DNA of 64,000 bases from CAVQDV01 sp963711375 (GTDB taxonomy: Bacteria > Pseudomonadota > Gammaproteobacteria > Coxiellales > Coxiellaceae). Shown one piece after another: positions 16,196 to 25,182 of the stretch (its first letter is position 1; each line of letters begins with the position of its first letter). A model generated the notes under the pieces. It did no database searches. It worked only from the letters and a program-made list of their open reading frames with translations, and was not told the DNA's origin. Location: NCBI GenBank assembly GCA_963711375.1, contig CAVQDV010000005.1:310001-374000 (forward strand), given 5' to 3'. The translations under genes and the position numbers were made by a program.

Positions 16196-17500
16196 ATGAG
16201 AGAAATTCAAAATGTTTGTCAATTGGTTAAGCTCATTGAAATAATGAGAGGAGTTTTCTCTCAGTGCCAAAAAAATCTTGATGCGAATGGGGTTAGTGGA
16301 TTATATGCTTATTCAAAGTACCTTGATTCAAATATCAATATTGAATTCCCAACCAGGCACTTAGTGCTCCATCATCATAAACTAGATCTAGACAGACTAG
16401 AAAACTTACTCCAACAAGAAGGAGAACCTGATAAAACTTTGCTCCTGTCTATTTGCGAGTCCTTACATTTCCATCACACCTACATAATGATAATCCTGCG
16501 CTTGGAGCATGAAGTTCCCTCTAATGAAATTTTCAGGGAAGTTGAAAATTTTTTTACTTTAGCCAAAAAGCGAATGACAGAACGAGGAGATAAAATTCCG
16601 GTGGACCCAAGACACCTTTTTGCCTTTGCTATCCATAATCCTGGAAGTATCGCTAGTGAAGAATTTGTCCATCGCATGCAATACATCCACCCTTCACTAT
16701 TAAATGTTGATAGCAAGGCACTGCGCATTAGGGTGCTCATGAATCTCTATCATCATTGCACCGCTTTTCTTAATGTAAAGGATTATAGCGCTATCGTATC
16801 AGCGTATTCTCTAACTTCAGCAGCACAAAAACTCATTGAACAAGTGGAAAAAAAACTTGGAGAAGAAGCGACTTCAAATCTAAGAGAAAAACACGCACAT
16901 TGGAGATTAATTCATGATTCAAAAGGAATTCTAAATAAATTATTTTTATTTAGAAAAGTGATTAAAGACGAAGCTGACTTTAATGATTATATCAGAATTT
17001 TTGAAAAGATTGGCTGCGCACTTGAACGGATAAAAGCGCAAAACAACCACTATTTTTTCTGCTTCACTCATGCCAGTTTGAACTCAAAATTCAATCCCAC
17101 CCAAAATAAGGAAATGCTGGAGCAGGATTTAAGGCAAGCGGCATCCGATGGTGACACCGAAAAGCTAATACAGCTATTAAATGAACACCCATACCTAAAT
17201 ATAAATGCCAAAGGCAAAACTTCTCAAAGAACAGCCTTACATTGGGCCATCGACAAAGACCACACGGAAACCGTGCTAGCATTATTGGGAAGAGGTGCAG
17301 ATCCTTTCATACGAGGAGAAAATGATCGCGACTGCCCATTTTATTACGCATTGAGCAAAATGGGGGAAATGAATCACATCATGCAAAGCTATCTTAAAGA
17401 CATTAAAGTAATAGATGGAAAAGAAAAATTTGATGATATAATTCAAAAATTAAAATCTGACGCAGAACAAGCCACTGCTTCCAGACCAGGAATCAAATAA
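16196..17500 (+). CDS. Ankyrin-repeat protein, possible secreted effector
   Basis: Residues ~300-400 of this 434-residue protein carry ankyrin-type repeats: DLRQAASDGDTEKLIQLLNE, TALHWAIDKDHTETVLALLG and RGADPFIRGENDRDCPFYYA. The N-terminal ~290 residues are helical and Cys/His-containing. The stretch LMNLYHHCTAFLNVKDYSA followed by SAYSL faintly recalls the core of RasGEF domains (NxxAIMAIxSGL), as in some Legionella effectors; this is only a visual impression. There is no signal peptide or membrane segment. Ankyrin proteins of intracellular bacteria are often translocated into the host, but export is inference. Confidence 0.7.
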   Translation: MREIQNVCQLVKLIEIMRGVFSQCQKNLDANGVSGLYAYSKYLDSNINIEFPTRHLVLHHHKLDLDRLENLLQQEGEPDKTLLLSICESLHFHHTYIMIILRLEHEVPSNEIFREVENFFTLAKKRMTERGDKIPVDPRHLFAFAIHNPGSIASEEFVHRMQYIHPSLLNVDSKALRIRVLMNLYHHCTAFLNVKDYSAIVSAYSLTSAAQKLIEQVEKKLGEEATSNLREKHAHWRLIHDSKGILNKLFLFRKVIKDEADFNDYIRIFEKIGCALERIKAQNNHYFFCFTHASLNSKFNPTQNKEMLEQDLRQAASDGDTEKLIQLLNEHPYLNINAKGKTSQRTALHWAIDKDHTETVLALLGRGADPFIRGENDRDCPFYYALSKMGEMNHIMQSYLKDIKVIDGKEKFDDIIQKLKSDAEQATASRPGIK

Positions 17501-17599
17501 AAGAATATTATTAAATTACCAGCTTTGAACCTTCGCGCCCTCTTTCCAAGCCCTGTTATGAAATTGCCTTGACTTCTCTCAAGAGAAGCGCCAGAATAT

Positions 17600-17642
17600 A
17601 GACCACACTCCTAATTTAGATGCTAAATTAGGAGTGTGGTCT
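17600..17642. repeat. Perfect 19-bp palindrome with 5-nt loop
   Basis: AGACCACACTCCTAATTTA (17600-17618) and its exact reverse complement (17624-17642) flank GATGC. It lies 41 bp upstream of the ATPase start and 99 bp after the ankyrin gene. A terminator for the ankyrin gene is possible, but no T run follows; an operator or mobile-element end is also possible. Confidence 0.7.
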
Positions 17643-17682
17643 ACAATAATCTAGAGATTTCATATTGAGAATGGTGAATTTT

Positions 17683-18843
17683 ATGATATTTAATAGGATA
17701 TTACAAATAGACCAAGAGCAGAGCCTCCTCTTGCTTGGACCTCGGGGTACCGGAAAAAGCACTCTGCTTAGTCGTAAATTTAATCCTGAAAAGTGTTTGT
17801 GGATAGATTTGCTAAAAGCTAGTAGCGAAGAGAAGTATTCTAAAAATCCGGACATCCTAATCGCGGAAGTGAATGCAATGCCTGATGACCAAACCCATGT
17901 GGTTATTGATGAAATTCAAAAGGTCCCCAGATTGTTAGATGTCGTGCATTACCTCATTGAAAAAACCAAGAAGCAATTTATTTTATCAGGGTCAAGCGCT
18001 CGAAAAATAAAAAAAAATGCGGCAAATTTACTGGCAGGTCGCGCTTTTGTTTATCATCTCACCCCTTTCACCTTTGAGGAACTGGACCAGCAGTTTGATT
18101 TAGTAAATTCAATGAGCTGGGGAATGCTTCCTAAAATTTATGGGTATGTGGACGACAGGCAAAAGAAACGATACTTACAAAGTTATGCACATACTTATTT
18201 AAAAGAAGAAGTCTGGGGCGAGCAAATTATTCGTAATTTAAATCCATTTCGATATTTTTTAGAAGTAGCGGCGCAGTGTAATGGGAAAATCCTTAATTTT
18301 AGTAAGATTTCACGAGATGTTGGTGTGGATTATAAGACGGTTGAAAATTATTATTCAATTTTAGAAGATACTTTTCTGGGGTTTTTCTTACCAGCGTATT
18401 CCGGCTCTTTTCGCAAGCAAATCAGTCAGGCACCAAAATTTTATTTATTTGACACAGGCGTAACTCGAACTCTAGCACGAATGCTTTCAGTTCCCATTAG
18501 GGAAAAAACAAATTATTTTGGTGATATTTTTGAGCAATTCATTATTATTGAAATTAAAAAATTCATTGAATATTACAAAGATGAATATCGTTTGAGTTTT
18601 CTTCGAACTAAAACGGATATGGAAATTGATTTAATCGTTCAAAGACCGGGCCAGAAAACATTGCTGATTGAAATTAAAAGCACAGATGACGTTCAAAGTG
18701 ATCAGCTCAGGAATTTTGAGAATTTACTAGATGAAATCCCTGACAGCGAAGCGATATGTTTATCACGTGATGCGAACAGAAAAGTATTTGGCAGAGTAAA
18801 AGTGTGGCCTTGGAGAAATGGTATTTTAGAGTATTTTAAATAA
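17683..18843 (+). CDS. AAA-type ATPase with DUF4143 nuclease-like C-terminus
   Basis: Walker A is LLLGPRGTGKST and Walker B is HVVIDEIQKVP, followed by sensor-like FILSGSSARK. The C-terminal half is the DUF4143 region, ending in a PD-(D/E)xK-like core: EIDLIVQRPG then TLLIEIKST. This family is common in mobile and defence-rich regions; its role is unclear. I prefer the ATG at 17683 (MIFNRILQ) with GGTGA five bases upstream, although TTG at 17665 or ATG at 17671 are possible. A second, divergent member lies at 48923-50056 and a short remnant at 39643-39810. Confidence 0.8.
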   Translation: MIFNRILQIDQEQSLLLLGPRGTGKSTLLSRKFNPEKCLWIDLLKASSEEKYSKNPDILIAEVNAMPDDQTHVVIDEIQKVPRLLDVVHYLIEKTKKQFILSGSSARKIKKNAANLLAGRAFVYHLTPFTFEELDQQFDLVNSMSWGMLPKIYGYVDDRQKKRYLQSYAHTYLKEEVWGEQIIRNLNPFRYFLEVAAQCNGKILNFSKISRDVGVDYKTVENYYSILEDTFLGFFLPAYSGSFRKQISQAPKFYLFDTGVTRTLARMLSVPIREKTNYFGDIFEQFIIIEIKKFIEYYKDEYRLSFLRTKTDMEIDLIVQRPGQKTLLIEIKSTDDVQSDQLRNFENLLDEIPDSEAICLSRDANRKVFGRVKVWPWRNGILEYFK

Positions 18844-18873
18844 CAGCAATTCCCAGTTTAGCGGGAATTGCTG
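18844..18873. terminator. Bidirectional hairpin between the ATPase gene and rlmKL
   Basis: CAGCAATTCCC and GGGAATTGCTG pair perfectly over 11 bp with an AGTTTAGC loop, placed between two convergent genes. The stem core (ATTCCC/GGGAAT) is related to the hairpin at 3231-3258. Confidence 0.65.
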
Positions 18874-18896
18874 CTTGGTTTACCAACTACAAAAAA

Positions 18897-21071
18897 TTAC
18901 ACGGCGACCAAAGGGAAGCGAATTTCCCAGCATTGGTGTATGCTTGGGTTTCGTTTAAAATCGAGGTCGATGGTTTGAGCACTGATATTTTTTACAGAAT
19001 AATTTCTTAATTCTTCTTCCGCTAATTTAAATTTTCTGGCGTTGGTGCAAAAAATTAAGACGCCATTTTTGGATAAATGCCGCATCGCGGAAGTAATTAA
19101 AAATACATGATCACGCTGAACGTCTAGAAAATCGTCCATTCTTTTTGAATTCGAAAAGGTCGGCGGATCCAGCAAAATTAAATCAAAAGTTTTTTGATTG
19201 TCTTTAAGCCATTCGAGGCAATCATCGTAAACGAGATAATGCAGGCTTGTGCTCATGCCGTTCAGCGCAAAATTTTGGCGTGCCCAGTCTAAATAGGTTT
19301 TTGAAAGATCAACGCTTACACTATTTTTAGCCCCACCCAAACCGGCCGCAACAGTTGCCGTTCCCGTGTAGCAAAATAAATTCAAAAATCGCTTATCCTT
19401 TGCGAGCTCGCGTATATGGCTACGAAGCAGGCGATTATCGAGAAATAATCCTGTGTCTAAATAATCCCTCAAATTCACGCGGAATTTGGCTCCATTTTCT
19501 TCAACCGTTAAAAATTCATGCCTTGCATCCTGGCGCTCATATTGAGATTTTCCTTTTTGTTTCGTGCGCTGCTTTAAAATAATATGATGCTGCGGAACAC
19601 TCAAAACCGCCGGAATGACCTCTAAAATTTCTTTTAAGCGCTTTTCGGCCTTATCCGGATCAATGGTTTTTGGTGCGGCATATTCCTGAACATGGGCCCA
19701 ATTCGCATAAATATCAATAGCCACTGAATATTCCGGTAAATCCGCATCATATAAGCGATAACAAGTCACACCCGTTTTTTTTCGCCACGAATTTATATGA
19801 CGATTATTTTTCAATAAGCGATTCGCAAACATTTGAGCGCCTGAACTAAAAGTTTGAATATCCGCATCGGATTTTTCCTCGGTAGTATGCACCGCTTTTC
19901 TAAAAAATGATTCCTGATTAATGTGCATTAATAATAATTGGCAGGGAATTGCACCATTAAAAAAAGCATAACTTTTATGCGGACGCAGGCCAATATTTTT
20001 CCCTAATTCGGGATTGCTGGTAATAATCGCCGCCTCCCAGCCAAGAAATTCAGATTTTAAACGATCACCTAAATGCTGATATAAAAATACTAAAGTCGCC
20101 GCCTCACCTAATCGTTCACCATAAGGAGGATTAGTGACGATAAGCCCCGTTTTTTGAAATTCGCCCGGCCTCGACAAGGTCATTAATTCGGCGACTTTTG
20201 CGCTCACAAAACCTTGAAGCCCAGCCTGCTCAATATGCACTCGCGCGGCAGAAATGGCCGAAGGATTTCCATCAGCCCCAATAATTTTGCAGGCATTATT
20301 TTTCAAACCCTCATTTTTTCGGTTAAACCCCTCATTTTTGATGACATCCCACATTTCGGGATTATGCCCACGCCAACGCATAAAACCAAAGGATTTTCGC
20401 AATAATCCCGGCGCAATATCCGCCGCCATTAAGCCTGCCTCTACTAATAAAGTGCCTACACCACAAAGGGGATCCATCAAAGGCTCGCCATTTTTCGCAC
20501 GCGCCGGCCAATTGGCCCGATATAATAAAGCGCAGGCCAAATTTTCTTTCAGAGGTGCCGCCCCAATTTCAGAACGATATCCACGACGATGTAAACTTTC
20601 GCCCGATAAATCCAAGCTCACCACAATTTCGGTTTTACGCTGACGAACATTAATTCGAATATCGGGATTTTCTTTATCGATGCTCGGGCGCTCACCGGTC
20701 TTATCACGAAATTGATCAACGATGGCATCTTTCACTTTAAGCGCACCAAAATGCAAATGACTCACACTCTCCGTCATCCCGGTAAAATCAACACGAAAAG
20801 TTTGCTCTGGAAAAAAATGCTGGCTCCAATCGATGGATTTAATAGCAGAATAAATTCCATCAGCGCCTTCTGCTGGAATAGTTCCGAGATGCAATAAAAT
20901 TCGATTCGCTAATCGCGACCAGAGACAGGCTCGGTAAGCAATTTCTAAATTCCCAGAAAAATAAACCCCTGCAATCGTCTGCTTGGTTTCGTTGGCCCCT
21001 AAGGCCAACAATTCTTCTTCTAATAAAGACTCAAGATTTTTAGGGCAAGTGGCAAAAAGCGCTAGTGTCAT
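18897..21071 (-). CDS. rlmL: Bifunctional 23S rRNA methyltransferase RlmKL
   Basis: This 724-residue protein (E. coli homologue 702) carries two methyltransferases. The N-terminal THUMP domain and first Rossmann domain (DPLCGVGTLLVEAGLMA, TNPPYGERLGE) make m2G2445. The C-terminal domain (NLFCYTGTATVAAGLGGAKN, LILLDPPTFSNSKRMDDF) makes m7G2069. Both SAM sites look intact. The start MTLALFATCPKNLESLLEEE is canonical. It is convergent with the ATPase gene and stands alone. Confidence 0.95.
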   Translation of the reverse strand: MTLALFATCPKNLESLLEEELLALGANETKQTIAGVYFSGNLEIAYRACLWSRLANRILLHLGTIPAEGADGIYSAIKSIDWSQHFFPEQTFRVDFTGMTESVSHLHFGALKVKDAIVDQFRDKTGERPSIDKENPDIRINVRQRKTEIVVSLDLSGESLHRRGYRSEIGAAPLKENLACALLYRANWPARAKNGEPLMDPLCGVGTLLVEAGLMAADIAPGLLRKSFGFMRWRGHNPEMWDVIKNEGFNRKNEGLKNNACKIIGADGNPSAISAARVHIEQAGLQGFVSAKVAELMTLSRPGEFQKTGLIVTNPPYGERLGEAATLVFLYQHLGDRLKSEFLGWEAAIITSNPELGKNIGLRPHKSYAFFNGAIPCQLLLMHINQESFFRKAVHTTEEKSDADIQTFSSGAQMFANRLLKNNRHINSWRKKTGVTCYRLYDADLPEYSVAIDIYANWAHVQEYAAPKTIDPDKAEKRLKEILEVIPAVLSVPQHHIILKQRTKQKGKSQYERQDARHEFLTVEENGAKFRVNLRDYLDTGLFLDNRLLRSHIRELAKDKRFLNLFCYTGTATVAAGLGGAKNSVSVDLSKTYLDWARQNFALNGMSTSLHYLVYDDCLEWLKDNQKTFDLILLDPPTFSNSKRMDDFLDVQRDHVFLITSAMRHLSKNGVLIFCTNARKFKLAEEELRNYSVKNISAQTIDLDFKRNPSIHQCWEIRFPLVAV

Positions 21072-21397
21072 GGTGGAACTCTGCTAATAATTTAGGTGAA
21101 TAGTATCATAGAATTACTTAAAGATAATTTAGTTGGATAACTACTTAGGTGGCATTTCATCTATCAAAGTGTTACCATCAGCCCGCGCTCCAATTCGATA
21201 AGGAAATCCAACATAAATATGTTTTGGTTAAGAAAAAACCAAAAAATGGTGATTTAGTATTATAAACGAACAAATTACGAGTTGTTTTTTTATGATATCT
21301 GCATTAGGATGTGGTCTGTTTAAAATTTGATCGAGCTCAGGGAAGATCGTGTTATAATTGACTAATGTAAAAGGTACTATCGCATGAGGTTATTCGA
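21072..21397. other. Divergent intergenic region, no gene seen
   Basis: These 326 bp lie between rlmKL and the oxidoreductase-like gene. The sequence is AT-rich with no open frame of note. A TATAAT at 21353-21358 could be a -10 element for the downstream gene, but no -35 at normal spacing is obvious. Confidence 0.4.
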
Positions 21398-23326
21398 GTG
21401 AGACAAAAGGCTCCAGACAACGCCAAATTGAACTCAAAAAAATTGACTGAGCTCTCTTCTAAATTAACATTCCCAAAAGAAGTCGTTATTATCGGTGGAG
21501 GTATGGGCGGCTGTATGTCTGCCTGGAAAGAGATTCAAGCGGGTTGGAAAGTCACCATAATAGAAAGAGCTGAGGATCTCCTTTTGAGATCTGCTAATCA
21601 AACGCCTGGCCGGATGGGTCTTGGCTTTCACTATGCGGATAAAGAAACAGCTCAAAAATACTTAGGCGCCACACTTAACTTTGTCAAAGAATTCCAAGAC
21701 TTTCACGATTTTCGAATCGGGGCACAAGAAGAAAGCAAGCATTTTTTACACCGCCCCCGCTATTTCATTACAAAAGACAGCCAGATTCCAGCCGATGATA
21801 TCTTGGTCACCTATCGCAGTCTAAGCGATATGTATTTCAAGCTAGTAAGAGAAAATCGTGAAAATAAAGTTTTCGGCCCACCAGAAAATTTTTATAAGCT
21901 CATAACAGATTCCAGAAAATACAGCAACCACATCAATAGTGATCTTGTTCAGGTAGCCGTAGAAACTGGTGAAGATTTACTCGATTGGCCTAGTTTTCGA
22001 GAATTTTTTCTTGCTTTATTAAACAAATTAGAAGCAGAGGGAAACCTTAAAATCATAAGAAACGCCACTGTAACAACACCCACTTACACCAAAGATGGGC
22101 AGTATGAATTGTTCTATGACTTAGGCCCAACCCCCGATTCGCCAACAACCCTAAAATGCAGCGTGAAAACACCCTATGTCCTTAACTGTACTTGGCAAAA
22201 TGCCGAAGAAATTAATGGCCAAATGGAATTTAAATTACAGGATGAATGGACTAATCGTTTAAAGGTGTTGGCAAGAGTAGAACTCCCTGAATCCCTAAGG
22301 GAAATGCATTCTTCGTTTTTTTTAGTTGGTGCACACTGCATGGTATCTAACTTAGGCAATGGTACGGCCTTAATGAGCTTTGCCCCGGTCACTAATATCA
22401 AAAATTTTTCGATCCATATTCCTGCCATTTGGACGGCTCTTATAGAGGGAAAACGAGAAAACCTCGATATTCACACAATAATGCCGGATATCCAAAAATA
22501 TCTTGATGACAAATTATTTGAACTACCCACCGATTTAAAAACCTATCTCGACAAACATACAGACCCCAGTTCTTGGAATCATCAAGAACTACTAAAGCTC
22601 TACTTTGGCCTCAAGATTCGTGATGGTGTTGCGAAATATGTCCCTAAAATGCTAGATGCAAAAGTTTTAGATGTGCAATTTGGCTTTGTGAAAACAAAAG
22701 GGGCGGCTGACATACTCGATCCAAAGGGAGCATTCCACAGCCGAGCCTATAGTGGAATTGAGGAAAACCGAACTGGCTGGATTACGAACAGTCTGGTTAA
22801 ACTCTTTTACGCTGTTGATAATGGTAATGAAGTACAAGCTCTTCTCGAAAACCATTTTAACGAAGATCGGAGAATTACTCTCGACATTTTAACTCGATGC
22901 AGAGGGGATGTCGAAGAAGCCCGTAAGATGCTTGACACAGGAATTCGATGGTGGGAACGCCAACGAGATTTTGAGGTTAACCCCGACTTGAGCTCTGACG
23001 ATGCAGAAGAAGACGAACAATCTCTAAAAGAAGCCAGTCTGATTGAAACTGCCTCATCAATCAGTCCAAAATTTTTCAGATCACAATTAGAACCCTCGGT
23101 TTCGAGTGCGCCAAAACCGCCTAAAGGAAATTCATTGAACTCCCGAGGATCCTCGTCGGACATCTCTTATAGTGAGTCACCCCCGAAGAATGAGGAAGAT
23201 ACTAAAAGACTCGTCGCTGCTAACTCAATACCTCCGAGATCCCGATCACCCTCACTATTCCCAACTGCTGGTCCCCCAATTCAAAACCCTTCAAGTTCGA
23301 CGGTTGTTAAGATTTCGAAAAACTAG
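21398..23326 (+). CDS. FAD-dependent oxidoreductase-like protein with disordered C-terminal tail
   Basis: The N-terminus carries a dinucleotide-binding motif, VVIIGGGMGGCMSAWKEIQAG, then VTIIERAEDLLLRSANQTPG, typical of the DAO-type FAD oxidoreductases. The middle (residues ~60-480) keeps this fold by appearance but matches no specific enzyme I recognise. The last ~120 residues are acidic then Ser/Pro-rich (SSDDAEEDEQSLKEASLI; PPKNEEDTKRLV; PPRSRSPSLFPTAGPP) and look unstructured. The start is GTG at 21398, with GAGG 7 bases upstream. There are no membrane segments. The histidine kinase gene follows after 15 bp. Function unknown. Confidence 0.6.
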   Translation: MRQKAPDNAKLNSKKLTELSSKLTFPKEVVIIGGGMGGCMSAWKEIQAGWKVTIIERAEDLLLRSANQTPGRMGLGFHYADKETAQKYLGATLNFVKEFQDFHDFRIGAQEESKHFLHRPRYFITKDSQIPADDILVTYRSLSDMYFKLVRENRENKVFGPPENFYKLITDSRKYSNHINSDLVQVAVETGEDLLDWPSFREFFLALLNKLEAEGNLKIIRNATVTTPTYTKDGQYELFYDLGPTPDSPTTLKCSVKTPYVLNCTWQNAEEINGQMEFKLQDEWTNRLKVLARVELPESLREMHSSFFLVGAHCMVSNLGNGTALMSFAPVTNIKNFSIHIPAIWTALIEGKRENLDIHTIMPDIQKYLDDKLFELPTDLKTYLDKHTDPSSWNHQELLKLYFGLKIRDGVAKYVPKMLDAKVLDVQFGFVKTKGAADILDPKGAFHSRAYSGIEENRTGWITNSLVKLFYAVDNGNEVQALLENHFNEDRRITLDILTRCRGDVEEARKMLDTGIRWWERQRDFEVNPDLSSDDAEEDEQSLKEASLIETASSISPKFFRSQLEPSVSSAPKPPKGNSLNSRGSSSDISYSESPPKNEEDTKRLVAANSIPPRSRSPSLFPTAGPPIQNPSSSTVVKISKN

Positions 23327-23341
23327 CATCAGGAGACGGCT

Positions 23342-25174
23342 TTGATCAGTTCCACGCTCGCTTTATCAATTGGAAAAGACTTAAATATACTCAGCACCAA
23401 TACTCTTGCGCTTGAAATTACCACTATAAATAAAAAAAATGAAACAGACTTTAGAAAAGTTTGCGAATTTCATCAATGGGATGATTTGTTAAAAAGTGTA
23501 GAAGAAACGATAAGCGGTGATCGCGATCAGCGTGACAATATTTTAGTCACCAATAAAATTGGCCGTTTTTGGTGGAAATTGTATCGCCTTGCAAGAGAAA
23601 ATGGAAAAACCGAGGTATTCGCAACGGCGGAAAAACAAAGTGACAACGATACTATCACCTTACAACATAAATTAGATAATCTGCAGCATGTTATTGACAA
23701 TGTACCGCACTTTCTTTTTTGGAAAGATAAAAACTCCGTTTTCCTCGGCTGCAATGAGCAATTTGCAAAGTCTGCTGGCCTAAGTTCCCCACGGGATATA
23801 GTGGGTAAAACCGATTATGACTTACCTTGGAAGCGCGAAGAAAGTGAGGCTTACCGGCTGGATGATCAAGCTGTCATGCAAAGCCGAAAACCAAAACTTA
23901 ATATCGAAGAACCTCAAACGATCGATGGAAAGCAAATTGTTTTATTAACTAGCAAAGTCCCGTTTTATGATGAAAATGGCGAAGTGCGCGGAGTTATTGC
24001 TATTTACACCGACATCACCGATCGAAAATTTGCCGAGCAAGAACTTGCAAATGCCAAAGAAAGAGCAGAGGCTGCAAACGAAGCAAAATCGAATTTTTTA
24101 GCTGTCATGAGCCATGAATTGCGCACCCCATTAAACGGAATTATTGGGCTGGTTCAGGTAATGGAAAAACAAAATCTTCCCCCAAGTGCTCATGAACATG
24201 TAACCGACATTGAAAATGCCGCTAAACATTTGCTGCACTTGGTTAACGATATTTTAGATTTTTCAAAGCTTGAAATAAATGCTGCTTCAATTCAAGAAGA
24301 AAGCATTGATATTCAAGCTATTTTTAACGAGGTTTTCTCTACTTGCCGAGAACGAGCCAGTGCAAAAAAACTAAGCTTAAATCTTCACTACGATAAAAAA
24401 ATACCAAAATATATACTGGGTGACTCTATGCGATTAAAGCAAGTTATGCTGAATTTAATCGACAACGCCATTAAATATACTTTAAAAGGCAGCATTCTAG
24501 TGAGCTTAGATTATCAAAATCAATCACTGCGTTTCTCCGTTAAAGATACTGGTATTGGCATACCCGAAAATATGAAAGAATTAGTATTTGAAAAATTTGT
24601 TCAAGTCGAATCAGGATATGTGCGAAGTTCCAACGGGCTCGGACTTGGACTTGCCATTTGCAAAAAATTAGTGGAACAAATGCAAGGCCAAATTGGTTCT
24701 GAAAGTACTTTAGGCGAAGGCTCTACCTTTTGGTTTAGCATTCCCTGCATTATCGCGAATATCCAAGAAAAGAATGAAAAATCACCGCACCATTTCAAAC
24801 TTAAGCCGGGATTTAAAGCAGATATACTCGTTGTCGAAGACAATAAGCTCAATCAAAAAGTCGCCAAATTATTGCTCGAAGAATTGGGCTGCACGGTAGA
24901 TATTGCTCCTACAGGCAGAGATGCATTAAATGCCATTGATAATAAATCCTATGACATCGTTTTCATGGATTTGGGCCTGCCGGATTCCGATGGCTTCTCT
25001 ATCACTCGAAAAATAAGGAAAAAATTCGAAGATTTAATCATTGTAGGCCTAACCGCTCACGCCGATACCGAAGACATTAAAAAATGCTACAAAGCAAAAA
25101 TGAATGACGTTCTAACAAAGCCTGTTATTATCGATGATTTTTGCAGAGTTCTTAGCCAGCATATCAATAAATAA
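23342..25174 (+). CDS. Hybrid sensor histidine kinase / response regulator
   Basis: This 610-residue cytoplasmic protein starts at a TTG with AGGAGA nearby. A PAS domain (about residues 115-230, VIDNVPHFLFWKDKNSVFLG then GKTDYDLPW) precedes a HisKA domain with phospho-acceptor His258 in FLAVMSHELRTPLNGIIGL. The HATPase has an N box (NLIDNAIKY) and G boxes (DTGIGIP; SNGLGLGLAICKKL). A receiver domain carries Asp543 in IVFMDLGLPDSDGF. No transmembrane helix is seen, so the input is probably intracellular. No partner regulator or Hpt gene is adjacent. It may be co-transcribed with the upstream oxidoreductase-like gene. Confidence 0.9.
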   Translation: MISSTLALSIGKDLNILSTNTLALEITTINKKNETDFRKVCEFHQWDDLLKSVEETISGDRDQRDNILVTNKIGRFWWKLYRLARENGKTEVFATAEKQSDNDTITLQHKLDNLQHVIDNVPHFLFWKDKNSVFLGCNEQFAKSAGLSSPRDIVGKTDYDLPWKREESEAYRLDDQAVMQSRKPKLNIEEPQTIDGKQIVLLTSKVPFYDENGEVRGVIAIYTDITDRKFAEQELANAKERAEAANEAKSNFLAVMSHELRTPLNGIIGLVQVMEKQNLPPSAHEHVTDIENAAKHLLHLVNDILDFSKLEINAASIQEESIDIQAIFNEVFSTCRERASAKKLSLNLHYDKKIPKYILGDSMRLKQVMLNLIDNAIKYTLKGSILVSLDYQNQSLRFSVKDTGIGIPENMKELVFEKFVQVESGYVRSSNGLGLGLAICKKLVEQMQGQIGSESTLGEGSTFWFSIPCIIANIQEKNEKSPHHFKLKPGFKADILVVEDNKLNQKVAKLLLEELGCTVDIAPTGRDALNAIDNKSYDIVFMDLGLPDSDGFSITRKIRKKFEDLIIVGLTAHADTEDIKKCYKAKMNDVLTKPVIIDDFCRVLSQHINK

Positions 25175-25182
25175 CTCCTCCA

